Source: UA16 sp042095135
GTDB lineage: Bacteria > Bacteroidota > Bacteroidia > Flavobacteriales_D > Sanyastnellaceae
NCBI GenBank assembly: GCA_042095135.1
Contig: JBELBV010000006.1
Span: 7,191 to 71,190, forward strand
Reading direction: 5' to 3'
Length of the DNA: 64,000 nt
Below the pieces are notes generated by a model. The model made no database searches and had not been told where the DNA came from. It saw only the letters and a list, made by a program, of their open reading frames with translations. Both the position numbers and the translations under genes were made by a program. Below, one piece after another: positions 8,475 through 17,341 of this stretch; position 1 is the stretch's first letter; every line of letters starts with the position of its first letter.

Positions 8475-9335
8475 ATGCCTTTTGACCTGCCCTCTCCCAA
8501 CCGGCCTTCCAACCGTTCAAACCGGCCCGCATCCCCTTCCGGAGCGCCAGGCCATTCCGGTCCCCGAAAGAAGGGACCCTATACCGGTCCCAAACGTCCA
8601 CCCAAGGGCAGTTACGTCATGGGTTGGCATCCGGTCATCGAAGCCCTTGATGCTGGTAAAGAATTTCAAAAGGTCTTGATCCAAAGGGACGAAAAAGGCG
8701 AGCGTACCACCGCTTTGGTTGCTCAACTGCGTGGGCTGAACATCCCTGTTCAACGGGTACCCAAAGAGAAGCTGAACCGCATCACCGTCAAAAACCACCA
8801 AGGCATTGTCGCTTTCCTCTCGCCCATAAGCTACCAGCCGTTGGAAGAGTTGATTGCTCGGGCTTACGAGGCCGGTGAAACGCCCTTGCTCGTCGCACTG
8901 GACGGTGTGACCGATGTCCGCAACATCGGAGCCATCGCGCGGAGCGCCGAGTGTTTTGGGGCTACAGCGCTGGTCATTCCCTCGTTTGGCGTTGCCCCCA
9001 TTCAAGAAGACGCCATCAAATCGTCTTCCGGCGCCCTAGTGCGGCTGCCCGTCGCCCGCGTGCCCGACATGGCCCGTGCGTTGGAAGGCATCCAAGCCCA
9101 AGGCATGACCTGCATCGCCCTTGACGAAAAAGCAGAGAAATCCATTCACACTCACCAAACCGACGGACCCGTCTGCCTCGTGATGGGCGATGAAGGCACT
9201 GGGATTTCCGAAGGAGTCGCACGGAAATGCGCGCTGCAACTACGATTGCCGATGACTGGCAAAACCGGAAGCCTCAATGTATCCGTCGCTGCAGGTATCG
9301 CATTATCTCATATTGCATTGTGGAAAGAAGCCTAA
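8475..9335 (+). CDS. rlmB: TrmH/RlmB-family rRNA 2'-O-methyltransferase
   Basis: A SPOUT methyltransferase of 286 residues that methylates ribose on RNA, probably G2251 of 23S rRNA as in RlmB. The first 50 or so residues are a Pro/Ser/Arg/Lys-rich extension. The substrate-binding domain begins at MGWHPVIEAL and all three SPOUT motifs are present: DGVTDVRNIGAIARSAECFG, CLVMGDEGTGIS and LRLPMTGKTGSLNVSVAAGI. An upstream TTG two codons earlier (8469) is possible, but ATG at 8475 is preferred because TTG would lie inside the -7 box. The exact methylation target is inferred from the family. Confidence 0.9.
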   Translation: MPFDLPSPNRPSNRSNRPASPSGAPGHSGPRKKGPYTGPKRPPKGSYVMGWHPVIEALDAGKEFQKVLIQRDEKGERTTALVAQLRGLNIPVQRVPKEKLNRITVKNHQGIVAFLSPISYQPLEELIARAYEAGETPLLVALDGVTDVRNIGAIARSAECFGATALVIPSFGVAPIQEDAIKSSSGALVRLPVARVPDMARALEGIQAQGMTCIALDEKAEKSIHTHQTDGPVCLVMGDEGTGISEGVARKCALQLRLPMTGKTGSLNVSVAAGIALSHIALWKEA

Positions 9336-9426
9336 CAGGCCTCTGAAAACACCCCGTCACGGCCGTTATCATTGTTTAGCGGGTTCCTTGTTGTAAGGCA
9401 CCCCCCTCTTTCGCAATGAATCAACC

Positions 9427-11451
9427 ATGACGCCTACGCCGTTTTCCCGTTCAATGACCATCACCACCGCCTTGGTGGTTGGCATGGTACTGCTCAACTC
9501 CTGTGGTTCTCGTCATTTTTGGAAAGGACTTCGGATGTCCGAAAAGGAACGATACACGGAAGCCGCCACCAATTTGCACCGCGCATTGGCCAAATGGCCC
9601 AACGATACCATGAGTTACAGGCTCTTGGGGCAAACCCAGATGCACCTCATGGATTTTGTCGCGGCCGAACGCACATTCGAAGAGTTGGGCTACCGCACCG
9701 CCCTCACCGCTGACGACCAATTGAACTACGCCAAATGCATGATGCAACAAGGCAAGTACGCCGAAGCCGCGGATGTGCTGGAATGGTTGATGGTCGAAGA
9801 GGATGCCCCCGAGTATGTGCAGCGCGTCTGGGACCGATGCACCTCCCAATTGCACGTGGATGAGGACACCCGGCATTGGCAAATCAGTCCTCTTCGCTTT
9901 CCCGGGCTGGAGACGGCGTCAGCCCCGCGCATAAGCCAAAACCGCATGTACTTCTGCAGCGAGCCATACCAATGGGGCCAGGCCGATCAAACGGCCCGAC
10001 TGGACCGAAACGAAACCTGGTTCATGGATTTGGGCAACACCAGCCCCCACGTCATGCGGGCCAAAGAGGTCACCGCCATGAACCTACCGGATCACGACGG
10101 TATCATCAGCCTTTCGCCTGACGGACGCTCCATCGCCTACTCGAAGAAAAACAACCGCAGCGTCGGTTGGTTTGGGGACCCCATTGACGGTGGCTACCAG
10201 CTGCTGATTGCATCCCGCACCGCCACAGGTGAGTGGGGCGAGGCGCGTCCATTCCCGTTCGTTGAGAAGGGCTATGTCTTCGCACACCCCACGTGGTCGC
10301 CCGACGGTAACCGCCTGTACTTCGCTACGGATCTCCCTTCACCGGAAGCCCAAGGCGGCATGGACATCTGGGTGTCTGAACGCAACGGCACGTTTTGGGA
10401 AGAACCCCTCAACCTCGGGCCTGAAGTGAACTCTGCGGGCGACGACGTCTTCCCCGCTTTCGATAGTAACGGACGCCTCTACTTCGCTTCCAATGGCCAC
10501 CCCACCTTGGGCGGCTTGGACATCTTTTGGACAGAGATTGACCCCACCGCAAAACCCGAGACGCGCCACTGGCGTGACGGAGACGCATGGAAAACGCCCG
10601 TCAGAATGGCCTTCCCCATCAACAGCCTGGCTGACGACTACGCATTTGCTGTCGAATCGGATGGAACCCACGGATTCATCTGCTCCAACCGCGAAGGAAT
10701 CGATGAAGTCTTTCGCGTCGAATACAATGAAGACGTCGCCGCATTCAATGTGGTGGTCACCGATTACGCCACTGGCGAAGTGTTGCCGCGTGTCCCCATC
10801 CGCTGGATCGACTTGAAGGACGGCTCCGCATGGGACACCCGCACTTCCCTGGACGGGACACTCTCCATCAGCCTGCCGCCCAACCGTGGCTTCCAAGTGA
10901 CCTGCGCATTGCCGGGCTATTTGGTGACGCGTAAGTTCATCACCACCGATTCCACAGAACCGATATGGGAGGTGGAACTGGCGAAAATCAAGACGTTAAA
11001 CGACAAGCGATTTGCCGACCGTTGGATGGGTGGCACGCCGTTCGAAATTGCAGGCTTGGAGTGGGAATCCGAGGCCCAAATGACCCGTGCAAGCGAGGTC
11101 AACCTTTATAAATTGGTGGACTTCCTCAAGTTGAACCCAGAAGTCTTCCTCGAAATTCGAACGCATGAAGACGCCTCGGCTTGGGACTTGTTTGACCAAC
11201 CGACCAACCGCACGTCCAAGCTGCGATCCATTGAGATTGAATCCTTCCTACTCAAGGCCGGCGTTTCCTCGAAGCAGTTGATCAGCGTCGGCAAAGGCGT
11301 TGATGAGCTCCGGAACGGATGCTTACCGGGCGAGCCTTGTGCGTTCTACAACCACGAGGACAATGACCGTACCGAATTCCGCATTTATGGGCTCTTACAA
11401 CAGACACCGGGCCAAATTGACCCGGTGCCGTTTATGAAGTCCGAAAAGTAA
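9427..11451 (+). CDS. PorE-like T9SS lipoprotein (TPR, PD40 propeller, CRD, OmpA)
   Basis: A 674-residue lipoprotein (lipobox VLLNSC, C26) with four domains in the order known for Porphyromonas PorE, a component of type IX secretion that links outer membrane machinery to peptidoglycan. TPR helices lie at about 40-140. PD40/WD40-like blades lie at about 165-430 (SLSPDGRSIAYS, HPTWSPDGNRLYFAT, DGFPAF-like VFPAFDSNGRLYFAS). A carboxypeptidase-regulatory-like fold lies at about 440-515 (VVVTDYATGEVLPRVPI). An OmpA-like domain lies at about 538-655, with D582 in RTHED and R600 at the usual peptidoglycan-contact positions. PorE identity is inferred from architecture; other OmpA/PD40 proteins of Bacteroidota share part of it. 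The gene converges with eno at a spacing of 9 bp. Confidence 0.75.
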   Translation: MTPTPFSRSMTITTALVVGMVLLNSCGSRHFWKGLRMSEKERYTEAATNLHRALAKWPNDTMSYRLLGQTQMHLMDFVAAERTFEELGYRTALTADDQLNYAKCMMQQGKYAEAADVLEWLMVEEDAPEYVQRVWDRCTSQLHVDEDTRHWQISPLRFPGLETASAPRISQNRMYFCSEPYQWGQADQTARLDRNETWFMDLGNTSPHVMRAKEVTAMNLPDHDGIISLSPDGRSIAYSKKNNRSVGWFGDPIDGGYQLLIASRTATGEWGEARPFPFVEKGYVFAHPTWSPDGNRLYFATDLPSPEAQGGMDIWVSERNGTFWEEPLNLGPEVNSAGDDVFPAFDSNGRLYFASNGHPTLGGLDIFWTEIDPTAKPETRHWRDGDAWKTPVRMAFPINSLADDYAFAVESDGTHGFICSNREGIDEVFRVEYNEDVAAFNVVVTDYATGEVLPRVPIRWIDLKDGSAWDTRTSLDGTLSISLPPNRGFQVTCALPGYLVTRKFITTDSTEPIWEVELAKIKTLNDKRFADRWMGGTPFEIAGLEWESEAQMTRASEVNLYKLVDFLKLNPEVFLEIRTHEDASAWDLFDQPTNRTSKLRSIEIESFLLKAGVSSKQLISVGKGVDELRNGCLPGEPCAFYNHEDNDRTEFRIYGLLQQTPGQIDPVPFMKSEK

Positions 11452-11460
11452 GAACGCGAA

Positions 11461-12738
11461 TCAGCCGCGGAAAGCGTGGCCGCGGTACACCGCTGCTGCC
11501 CCCAATTCCTCCTCAATGCGAAGCAACTGGTTGTATTTGGCGACACGGTCTGAGCGGCTCGCTGAACCGGTCTTAATCTGACCGGTATTCAAGGCCACAG
11601 CCAAATCCGCGATGGTGGTGTCCTCCGTCTCACCACTTCGGTGGCTCATGACACTCGTGTATCCGTTGCGGTGTGCCAAGCTCACCGCTTCGATGGTCTC
11701 CGTGAGGGTGCCAATTTGATTCACCTTCACCAAGATGGAATTGGCGATGTCGTTTTCGATGCCACGCGCCAAGCGATGCGTATTGGTCACGAACAAATCG
11801 TCACCGACCAACTGCACTTTATCGCCAACGGCTTCGGTCACCAATTTCCAGGCGTCCCAATCGTCCTCGGCCAATCCGTCCTCAATGCTCACGATCGGGT
11901 ACTTCTCCGTCCATCCTTTCCAAAAGTCTACCAACTCCCCTCCGGTCATACGATCGCCGGTGGATTCAAAAATGTACTGGTTTGACTTCACGTTGTAGAA
12001 TTCGGAAGCAGCAGCGTCCAAGGCAATCAACAAATCGTCGCCGGGACGGAAGCCCGCTTTTTCGATGGCCTCAATGACCACTTCGATGGCTTCCTGGTTG
12101 GAGCTGAGGTTGGGCGCAAAACCGCCTTCGTCGCCAACGTTTGTGGCGTGTCCACGCTCCTTCAGCACCTTCTTCAGGGTGTGAAACACTTCTGTGCCCA
12201 TGCGCAAACCGTCAGAGAACGTTTCCGCTCCCACAGGCATGATCATGAATTCTTGGATGTCAATCTTGTTGTCCGCGTGTGAACCACCATTAAGGATGTT
12301 CATCATGGGCACAGGCAACGTGTGCGCGTTCACCCCACCGATGTACCGGTACAAGGGCTGTCCCGCGCATTCTGCTGCAGCGTGGGCTGCTGCTAAAGAG
12401 ACGCCGAGAATGGCGTTCGCTCCAATTTTGCCTTTGTTGCTGGTGCCGTCGAGGTCAATCATGGCCTGGTCGATGGCGCGCTGGTCGAAGATGTCAAAGC
12501 CCAACAATTCATCCGCAAGAATATCGTTGACGTTATCGACGGCTTGGGTCACTCCCTTGCCCATCCACTCCGATCCGCCGTCGCGCAATTCGACGGCTTC
12601 GTGGATACCTGTGGAGGCACCGGAAGGAACCGCTGCGCGGCCCATGCTGCCATCGCCCGTGACGACGTCAACTTCGAGGGTAGGATTGCCGCGAGAATCG
12701 AGAATCTGGCGGGCTTGAATTTGATCAATGTAACTCAT
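11461..12738 (-). CDS. eno: Enolase
   Basis: Glycolytic enzyme interconverting 2-phosphoglycerate and phosphoenolpyruvate. It has 425 residues, normal for bacteria. Family motifs visible in order: ARQILDSRGNPTLEVD near the N-terminus, NVGDEGGFAPN, SIEDGLAEDDW and QLVGDD (metal ligands), KVNQIGTLTET (catalytic lysine) and SHRSGETEDTTIADLAV. It lies downstream of carA with a 100-nt gap that has no clear terminator, so it may be read partly from the carA promoter. Confidence 0.98.
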   Translation of the reverse strand: MSYIDQIQARQILDSRGNPTLEVDVVTGDGSMGRAAVPSGASTGIHEAVELRDGGSEWMGKGVTQAVDNVNDILADELLGFDIFDQRAIDQAMIDLDGTSNKGKIGANAILGVSLAAAHAAAECAGQPLYRYIGGVNAHTLPVPMMNILNGGSHADNKIDIQEFMIMPVGAETFSDGLRMGTEVFHTLKKVLKERGHATNVGDEGGFAPNLSSNQEAIEVVIEAIEKAGFRPGDDLLIALDAAASEFYNVKSNQYIFESTGDRMTGGELVDFWKGWTEKYPIVSIEDGLAEDDWDAWKLVTEAVGDKVQLVGDDLFVTNTHRLARGIENDIANSILVKVNQIGTLTETIEAVSLAHRNGYTSVMSHRSGETEDTTIADLAVALNTGQIKTGSASRSDRVAKYNQLLRIEEELGAAAVYRGHAFRG

Positions 12739-12838
12739 GTCAATGATGAAAAGTGGATGCGCAAACAGGCGCTAGGATTGGGGTCATTTCCAAATCCTGT
12801 TCTTAAAACCGCCGCGAAGTTACTGAATCAAACGGGAA

Positions 12839-13969
12839 TCACGCGGGCACAGCCGCCTGTTCCATATTTGCCACAAATTGGTCGAAGAGGTATCGGCTGT
12901 CGTGCGGCCCCGCAGAGGCCTCTGGATGGTACTGCACCGAGAAGACCGGACGGCCTTTCAACGCGATGCCTGCAACCGTATTGTCATTCAGATGGATGTG
13001 GGTCAATTCCACGTCCGAGTGGGCATCCAAAGAGTCGCGGTCCACAACAAAACCGTGGTTTTGCGATGTGATCTCGGCTTTGCCTGTAATGAGATTCTTG
13101 ATGGGGTGGTTCACGCCGCGGTGGCCGTTGAACATCTTGACCGTCTTCAATCCCTGGCTCAAAGCCAATACTTGGTGCCCAAGGCAGATCCCAAACACGC
13201 TGCGGTCGGCCTCGACGAGTGCTTTGACCTTTTCGACCGTCTCCGTCATCGCACCTGGGTCTCCGGGGCCATTGGACAACATGATGCCATCAGGCTCAAT
13301 GGCGAGCATCTCCTCCACCGATGCATCCATCGGGAAAACGTGCACTTCACACCCGCGCTCTGTGAGGCATCGGACGATGTTCTTTTTGACGCCCAAGTCG
13401 AGCAAAGCCACCTTCAATCCCTTTTCTTTCCCAGCTGCAGGCGACGCAACATAGGGCTCGGAACACGTAACCTCACTGCTCAGCTCTAGTCCCTCCATGG
13501 ACGGAACCTCGTCCAACTGACGCTTGAGTTCAGCCTCATCAGTACCGTCACTGCAGATGATGGCGTTCATCGCCCCTTTCTGTCGGATGTGGCGCACCAG
13601 CGCTCGCGTATCCACGTCGCAAATGCCCACCACACCGTCGCGGTCCATGTAGCCTTTCAAGGTCCCGCTGCCGCCAACGCGGCTGGCAATAGAGGAGAAA
13701 TTTTTGGTCACCAATCCTGAGATTTGAATCCGATCCGACTCAACTTCTTCATCGTGCACACCGTAGTTCCCTACGTGGGCCGTGGCCATCACCAAAATTT
13801 GACGCAGGTAACTCGGATCCGTGAAGATCTCTTGGTACCCGTAAATTCCAGTATTGAATGCAATCTCACCGGTCGTTGTCCCAATGGCCCCGGCCGATTT
13901 CCCTTCAAAGCGTGTACCATCTGCCAGGATAAGAACTGCGGGTACTTTTTGCTCGCGTGAATGAACCAT
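12839..13969 (-). CDS. carA: Carbamoyl-phosphate synthase small subunit
   Basis: Glutamine amidotransferase subunit that feeds ammonia to CarB for pyrimidine and arginine synthesis; carB is not in the window. The 376-residue protein has the N-terminal CarA domain (VLILADGTRFEG, TGEIAFNTGIYGYQEIFTDPSY) and a class I amidotransferase domain with the nucleophile cysteine in FGICLGHQ and the histidine in QYHPEAS. ATG at 13969 is chosen because it follows a strong promoter box; an upstream in-frame start at 13996 would lie inside that promoter. Location just after rplQ is common in Flavobacteriales. Confidence 0.95.
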   Translation of the reverse strand: MVHSREQKVPAVLILADGTRFEGKSAGAIGTTTGEIAFNTGIYGYQEIFTDPSYLRQILVMATAHVGNYGVHDEEVESDRIQISGLVTKNFSSIASRVGGSGTLKGYMDRDGVVGICDVDTRALVRHIRQKGAMNAIICSDGTDEAELKRQLDEVPSMEGLELSSEVTCSEPYVASPAAGKEKGLKVALLDLGVKKNIVRCLTERGCEVHVFPMDASVEEMLAIEPDGIMLSNGPGDPGAMTETVEKVKALVEADRSVFGICLGHQVLALSQGLKTVKMFNGHRGVNHPIKNLITGKAEITSQNHGFVVDRDSLDAHSDVELTHIHLNDNTVAGIALKGRPVFSVQYHPEASAGPHDSRYLFDQFVANMEQAAVPA

Positions 13970-13973
13970 GGTG

Positions 13974-14004
13974 CAAAAATACTCCTCCGATTTCACCCCT
14001 TCAA
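13974..14004 (-). promoter_or_regulatory. carA promoter, near-leaderless
   Basis: Minus strand: TTG, 20 nt, then TATTTTTG (exact TAnnTTTG), then CACC and the ATG at 13969. The spacing fits the Bacteroidota sigma-A consensus and places the transcript start at or within a few bases of the start codon. Confidence 0.55.
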
Positions 14005-14056
14005 CCTCAAAGCCATTTGATTTTTCCTCAATCGGTTCACCGTGCTGTGAAAAGCC

Positions 14057-14092
14057 TTAAAACAAAACGGGAGGCCTTGAAGCCTCCCGTTT
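14057..14092 (-). terminator. Intrinsic terminator after rplQ
   Basis: Minus strand: a perfect 11-bp stem (AAACGGGAGGC / GCCTCCCGTTT) with a 6-nt loop, followed by a T-rich tract. It lies 22 nt past the rplQ stop and closes the ribosomal cluster before carA begins. Confidence 0.9.
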
Positions 14093-14114
14093 CATCGTCC
14101 TTGGTGAAAAGGGA

Positions 14115-14858
14115 TCAGTCTTTCTTTTCTTCTTCTGCGTCGTCAGCAGCCTCTTCGGCGGCAGGTGCCTCCTCAGCGGCGGCTTCAGCAGCAGGTGCTT
14201 CCTCAGCAGCAGCTTCAGCAGCAGGTGCCTCCTCAGCGGCGGCGTCAGTAGCAGGCGCTTCTTCAGCAGCAGGCGCTTCTTCAGCAGCAGCTTCAACAGC
14301 TGGCGCCTCCTCAGCGGCGGCTTCAGCAGCAGGTGCTTCCTCAGCAGCAGGCGCTTCTTCAGCAGCAGCTTCAACAGCTGGGGCCTCTTCCACTACCGCT
14401 TCAGTTGCAGCCGCTTCAACAGCAGGAGCAGCAGCGGCTTTCGCACCGCCACGGCGTGAACGGCGTGAACGCTTCTTCTTCGCTTCGGTTCCGTAGATGT
14501 CGTTGAAGTCAACGAGCTCAATCATGCACATTTCAGCGTTGTCACCCAAACGGTTTCCGGTGCGGATGATGCGTGTGTAGCCCCCATCGCGGCTGGCCAC
14601 CTTTGGTCCTACCGAACGGAACAACTCAGAGACTGCGTACTTATTACCGAGTGCACTGAATGCGATACGACGGCTGTGCGTGGTGTCCTCTTTAGAACGC
14701 GTAACAAGCGGCTCCACAAACTGGCGCAACGCTTTCGCTTTTGCCACAGTGGTAGAGATGCGCTTGTGCTCAATCAGTGAGCACGCCATGTTGGACAACA
14801 TGGCCTTACGGTGTGCGGTCTTGCGACCGAGGTGATTGAAATTCTTATTGTGCCGCAT
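14115..14858 (-). CDS. rplQ: Ribosomal protein bL17 with long Ala/Glu/Pro tail
   Basis: Large-subunit protein near the peptide exit tunnel. Residues 1-122 form a normal bL17 domain (MRHNKNFNHLGRKTAHRKAM at the start). A basic linker follows (AKKKRSRRSRRGGAK, 126-140), and then about 100 residues consisting almost only of Ala, Glu and Pro in repeats such as EAAAEEAPA, ending EEEKKD. At 247 residues it is about twice the length of E. coli bL17. Tails of this kind occur in other Bacteroidota, but this one is long. It starts 4 nt after rpoA. Confidence 0.95.
   Translation of the reverse strand: MRHNKNFNHLGRKTAHRKAMLSNMACSLIEHKRISTTVAKAKALRQFVEPLVTRSKEDTTHSRRIAFSALGNKYAVSELFRSVGPKVASRDGGYTRIIRTGNRLGDNAEMCMIELVDFNDIYGTEAKKKRSRRSRRGGAKAAAAPAVEAAATEAVVEEAPAVEAAAEEAPAAEEAPAAEAAAEEAPAVEAAAEEAPAAEEAPATDAAAEEAPAAEAAAEEAPAAEAAAEEAPAAEEAADDAEEEKKD
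14139..14438 (-). repeat. rplQ: Low-complexity tandem repeat encoding the bL17 tail
   Basis: Imperfect repeats, mostly 15 or 30 nt long, built from GCT/GCC/GAA/GAG-type codons, coding for residues 141-240 of bL17. The repeat units differ at synonymous and a few non-synonymous sites (V, T and D replacing A or E), so they are not fresh exact duplications. The same bases leave long open frames on the other strand, which I regard as artefacts of the composition. Confidence 0.85.
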
Positions 14859-14862
14859 GACT

Positions 14863-15855
14863 TCACTCTTTGTCGAGTTTGTATTTGCTCACATCCATTC
14901 CGAATGAGAGGTTTTTGTTCTCGACCAAATCCTCCAATTCCGTGAGGGACTTCTTACCGAAGTTTCGGAATTTCAACAGGTCGTTCTTGTTGTAGCTCAC
15001 TAATTCGCCCAACGACTCGATGTCGGCTGCCTTCAAGCAGTTCAACGCACGAACACTGAGGTCCATATCGCTCAATTTGGTCTTGAGCAACTGGCGCATG
15101 TGCAAGCTGGTTTCATCGAATTCTTCCACTTCAACGCGCTCCTCGAGCTCAAGCGAAATGCGCTCGTCGCTGAACAACATGAAGTGTTGGATCAAAATCT
15201 TCGCTGACTCCTGCAGGGCGTCCTTCGGTGAAATGCTGCCGTCGCACTCGAGGTGCAAAACGAGCTTTTCGTAGTCCGTACGCTGCTCAACACGGTAGTT
15301 TTCTACTTCGTACTGAACATTGCGGATGGGCGTGAAGATTGAATCCATGGCAATAGTGCCGATGGCAGCGCCTTCGCGCTTGTTCTCTTCAGCTTGAACG
15401 TAACCACGGCCTTTGCCGATGTTCAATTCCAACGTCAACGAGACCGACTCATCCATATTGCAGATGACGTGATCGGGGTTCATGACCTGGAAGGCTGAGG
15501 TGAATTGACCGATGTCGCCGGCAGTGAAAGCCTTCTGGCCACTCACCTTGACAGTAACAGTCTCACCATCGGTGCCTTCGATCTGTCGCTTAAAGCGAAC
15601 TTGCTTCAAGTTGAGAATCATCTCGGTCACATCCTCTTGGATGCCTTTGATGGTGCTGTACTCGTGCTCAACGCCGTCGATCTTCACGCTTGTAATAGCG
15701 TGGCCTTCCAAAGAAGACAACAAGATGCGACGAAGCGCATTGCCTACGGTGATACCAAAACCTGGCTCAAGGGGTCGGAATTCAAAGGTGCCGTTGAACT
15801 CTGTAGAGTCCAACATGATTACCTTGTCTGGTTTCTGGAAATCTAGAATTGCCAT
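14863..15855 (-). CDS. rpoA: RNA polymerase alpha subunit
   Basis: A 330-residue alpha subunit. The N-terminal dimerisation domain has FRPLEPGFGITVGNALRRIL and LLSSLEGHAITSVKIDGVEHE. The C-terminal domain has LLKTKLSDMDLSVRALNCLK and KNDLLKFRNFGKKSLTELE, the helices that contact UP elements and activators. It lies between rpsD (18-nt gap) and rplQ (4-nt gap), as in the alpha operon. Confidence 0.98.
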   Translation of the reverse strand: MAILDFQKPDKVIMLDSTEFNGTFEFRPLEPGFGITVGNALRRILLSSLEGHAITSVKIDGVEHEYSTIKGIQEDVTEMILNLKQVRFKRQIEGTDGETVTVKVSGQKAFTAGDIGQFTSAFQVMNPDHVICNMDESVSLTLELNIGKGRGYVQAEENKREGAAIGTIAMDSIFTPIRNVQYEVENYRVEQRTDYEKLVLHLECDGSISPKDALQESAKILIQHFMLFSDERISLELEERVEVEEFDETSLHMRQLLKTKLSDMDLSVRALNCLKAADIESLGELVSYNKNDLLKFRNFGKKSLTELEDLVENKNLSFGMDVSKYKLDKE

Positions 15856-15873
15856 GTGTCTCAGGTTTTTGGA

Positions 15874-16479
15874 TTACTTCGAGTACAGTTCGACGATGAG
15901 GGACTCCTTGATGTTTTCAGGGATTTGCTCACGCGTTGGTACGCTGATGAATGTACCGGACATGTTCTGCGTGTTCCAGTCCAACCACTCCAATCGCTTG
16001 GGGGCTGCACCGAGTGCGCTGGTGATGACCGTCATTGACTTGCTCTTCTCACGCACGGCTACTACGTCACCTGGACGCAAGCGGTACGAAGGGATGTTGA
16101 CCACGTGGCCGTTCACCATGATGTGACGGTGGGTGACCAACTGGCGCGCTCCGCGACGGGAGTTGCCAATGCCCAAGCGGAACACCACATTGTCCAATCG
16201 GCTTTCGCAGAATTGGAGCAAAATTTCACCGGTGATGCCGGGACGAGCGTTGGCTTGCTTAAACATGTTGGAGAATTGCTTCTCCAAGATTCCGTACGTG
16301 TACTTCGCCTTCTGCTTTTCAGCGAGCTGTACAGAGTACTCAGATTCCTTCTTTCGGCGGCGGGTATTGCCGTGCTGGCCAGGGCCATACGGGCGGCGCT
16401 CGAGCGCTTTATCTGGGCCGAAGATCGCCTCCTTAAAACGGCGGCTGATTTTTGATTTGGGTCCGCGGTAACGTGCCAT
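15874..16479 (-). CDS. rpsD: Ribosomal protein uS4
   Basis: Primary 16S rRNA-binding protein of the small subunit. It has 201 residues and starts MARYRGPKSKISRRF. The S4 RNA-binding motif is visible around ESRLDNVVFRLG and HIMVNGHVVNIPSYRL. The N-terminal region lacks the zinc-binding cysteines of the C+ form, so this is the zinc-free form. The gene sits between rpsK and rpoA. Confidence 0.98.
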   Translation of the reverse strand: MARYRGPKSKISRRFKEAIFGPDKALERRPYGPGQHGNTRRRKKESEYSVQLAEKQKAKYTYGILEKQFSNMFKQANARPGITGEILLQFCESRLDNVVFRLGIGNSRRGARQLVTHRHIMVNGHVVNIPSYRLRPGDVVAVREKSKSMTVITSALGAAPKRLEWLDWNTQNMSGTFISVPTREQIPENIKESLIVELYSK

Positions 16480-16513
16480 ATCGGATTACTGTTCTTAGGT
16501 TCGACGATGAGAA

Positions 16514-16897
16514 TTAGACGCGACGACGCTTTGGTGGGCGGCATCCGTTGTGTGGGAAAGGCGTAGCATCGATGATCTCGATGATTTCGATTCCCATGTT
16601 GTGCAATGCGCGCATGGCGCTCTCGCGGCCCGCTCCTGGACCTTTTACAAATGCTCGGATTTTACGCAACCCGAGGTCGTGCGCTTCGCGACCGCAATCT
16701 TCCGCAGCAACCTGTGCAGCGTAAGGCGTGTTTTTCTTGGAGCCCCGGAAACCCATCTTACCGGCGCTTGACCATGAAATCACTTGGCCATTGTTGTTGG
16801 TCAGCGAAATGATGATGTTGTTGAAGGATGAGTGGATGTGGGCTTGGCCTGTGGCCTCCACAACGACTTTCTTCTTTTTCTTGACGTTCTTCGCCAT
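16514..16897 (-). CDS. rpsK: Ribosomal protein uS11
   Basis: Small-subunit platform protein of 127 residues. After a lysine-rich start (MAKNVKKKKKVV), the core includes AHIHSSFNNIIISLTNNNGQ and the C-terminal PFPHNGCRPPKRRRV, both diagnostic. It follows rpsM with a 49-nt gap. Confidence 0.98.
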   Translation of the reverse strand: MAKNVKKKKKVVVEATGQAHIHSSFNNIIISLTNNNGQVISWSSAGKMGFRGSKKNTPYAAQVAAEDCGREAHDLGLRKIRAFVKGPGAGRESAMRALHNMGIEIIEIIDATPFPHNGCRPPKRRRV

Positions 16898-16946
16898 CGT
16901 CTTAATTTTTAGGTGATCAGTTCCCGAGGGAACTCAATGAATGCGT

Positions 16947-17315
16947 TTATTTCTTCTTGTTCGCAACGGTCTTACGCTTGCCCTTACGGGTGCGTGAGTT
17001 GTTCTTGGTGCGCTGTCCTCGCAACGGCAAGCCGTTACGGTGACGGATGCCTCGGTAGCTACCGATGTCCATCAAACGCTTGATGTGAGATTGAACTTCC
17101 GATCGCAACTCCCCCTCCACTTTGAAACCTGTGGAAATGGCGTTACGGACCGCACCGATTTCGTCATCGGTCCAGTCTTGAACTTTCTTGTCTTCTGACA
17201 CTCCACATTCCGCGAGCAATTGAGTAGCTCGGCTACGGCCGATGCCGTAGATGTAAGTGAGTGCAATAACACCCCGCTTGTTGCGAGGAATATCGATACC
17301 AGCTATACGTGCCAT
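16947..17315 (-). CDS. rpsM: Ribosomal protein uS13
   Basis: Small-subunit head protein contacting the P-site tRNA and forming bridges to the large subunit. It has 122 residues, begins MARIAGIDIPRNKRG and contains YRGIRHRNGLPLRGQRT followed by a lysine-rich tail (KGKRKTVANKKK), as in the family. Confidence 0.98.
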   Translation of the reverse strand: MARIAGIDIPRNKRGVIALTYIYGIGRSRATQLLAECGVSEDKKVQDWTDDEIGAVRNAISTGFKVEGELRSEVQSHIKRLMDIGSYRGIRHRNGLPLRGQRTKNNSRTRKGKRKTVANKKK

Positions 17316-17341
17316 GGGCGATGGGTTTGGCTACGACAGGA

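Noticed and set aside
12761..12790. Small hairpin between carA and eno as a terminator
   Set aside because: The stem has a bulge and no T tract follows, so it is not a convincing intrinsic terminator.
14057..14496. Long open frames antisense to the bL17 tail, rich in Ala/Ser or Leu/Arg
   Set aside because: They arise from the Ala/Glu repeat composition; no start context or family pattern supports them, and rplQ explains the region.
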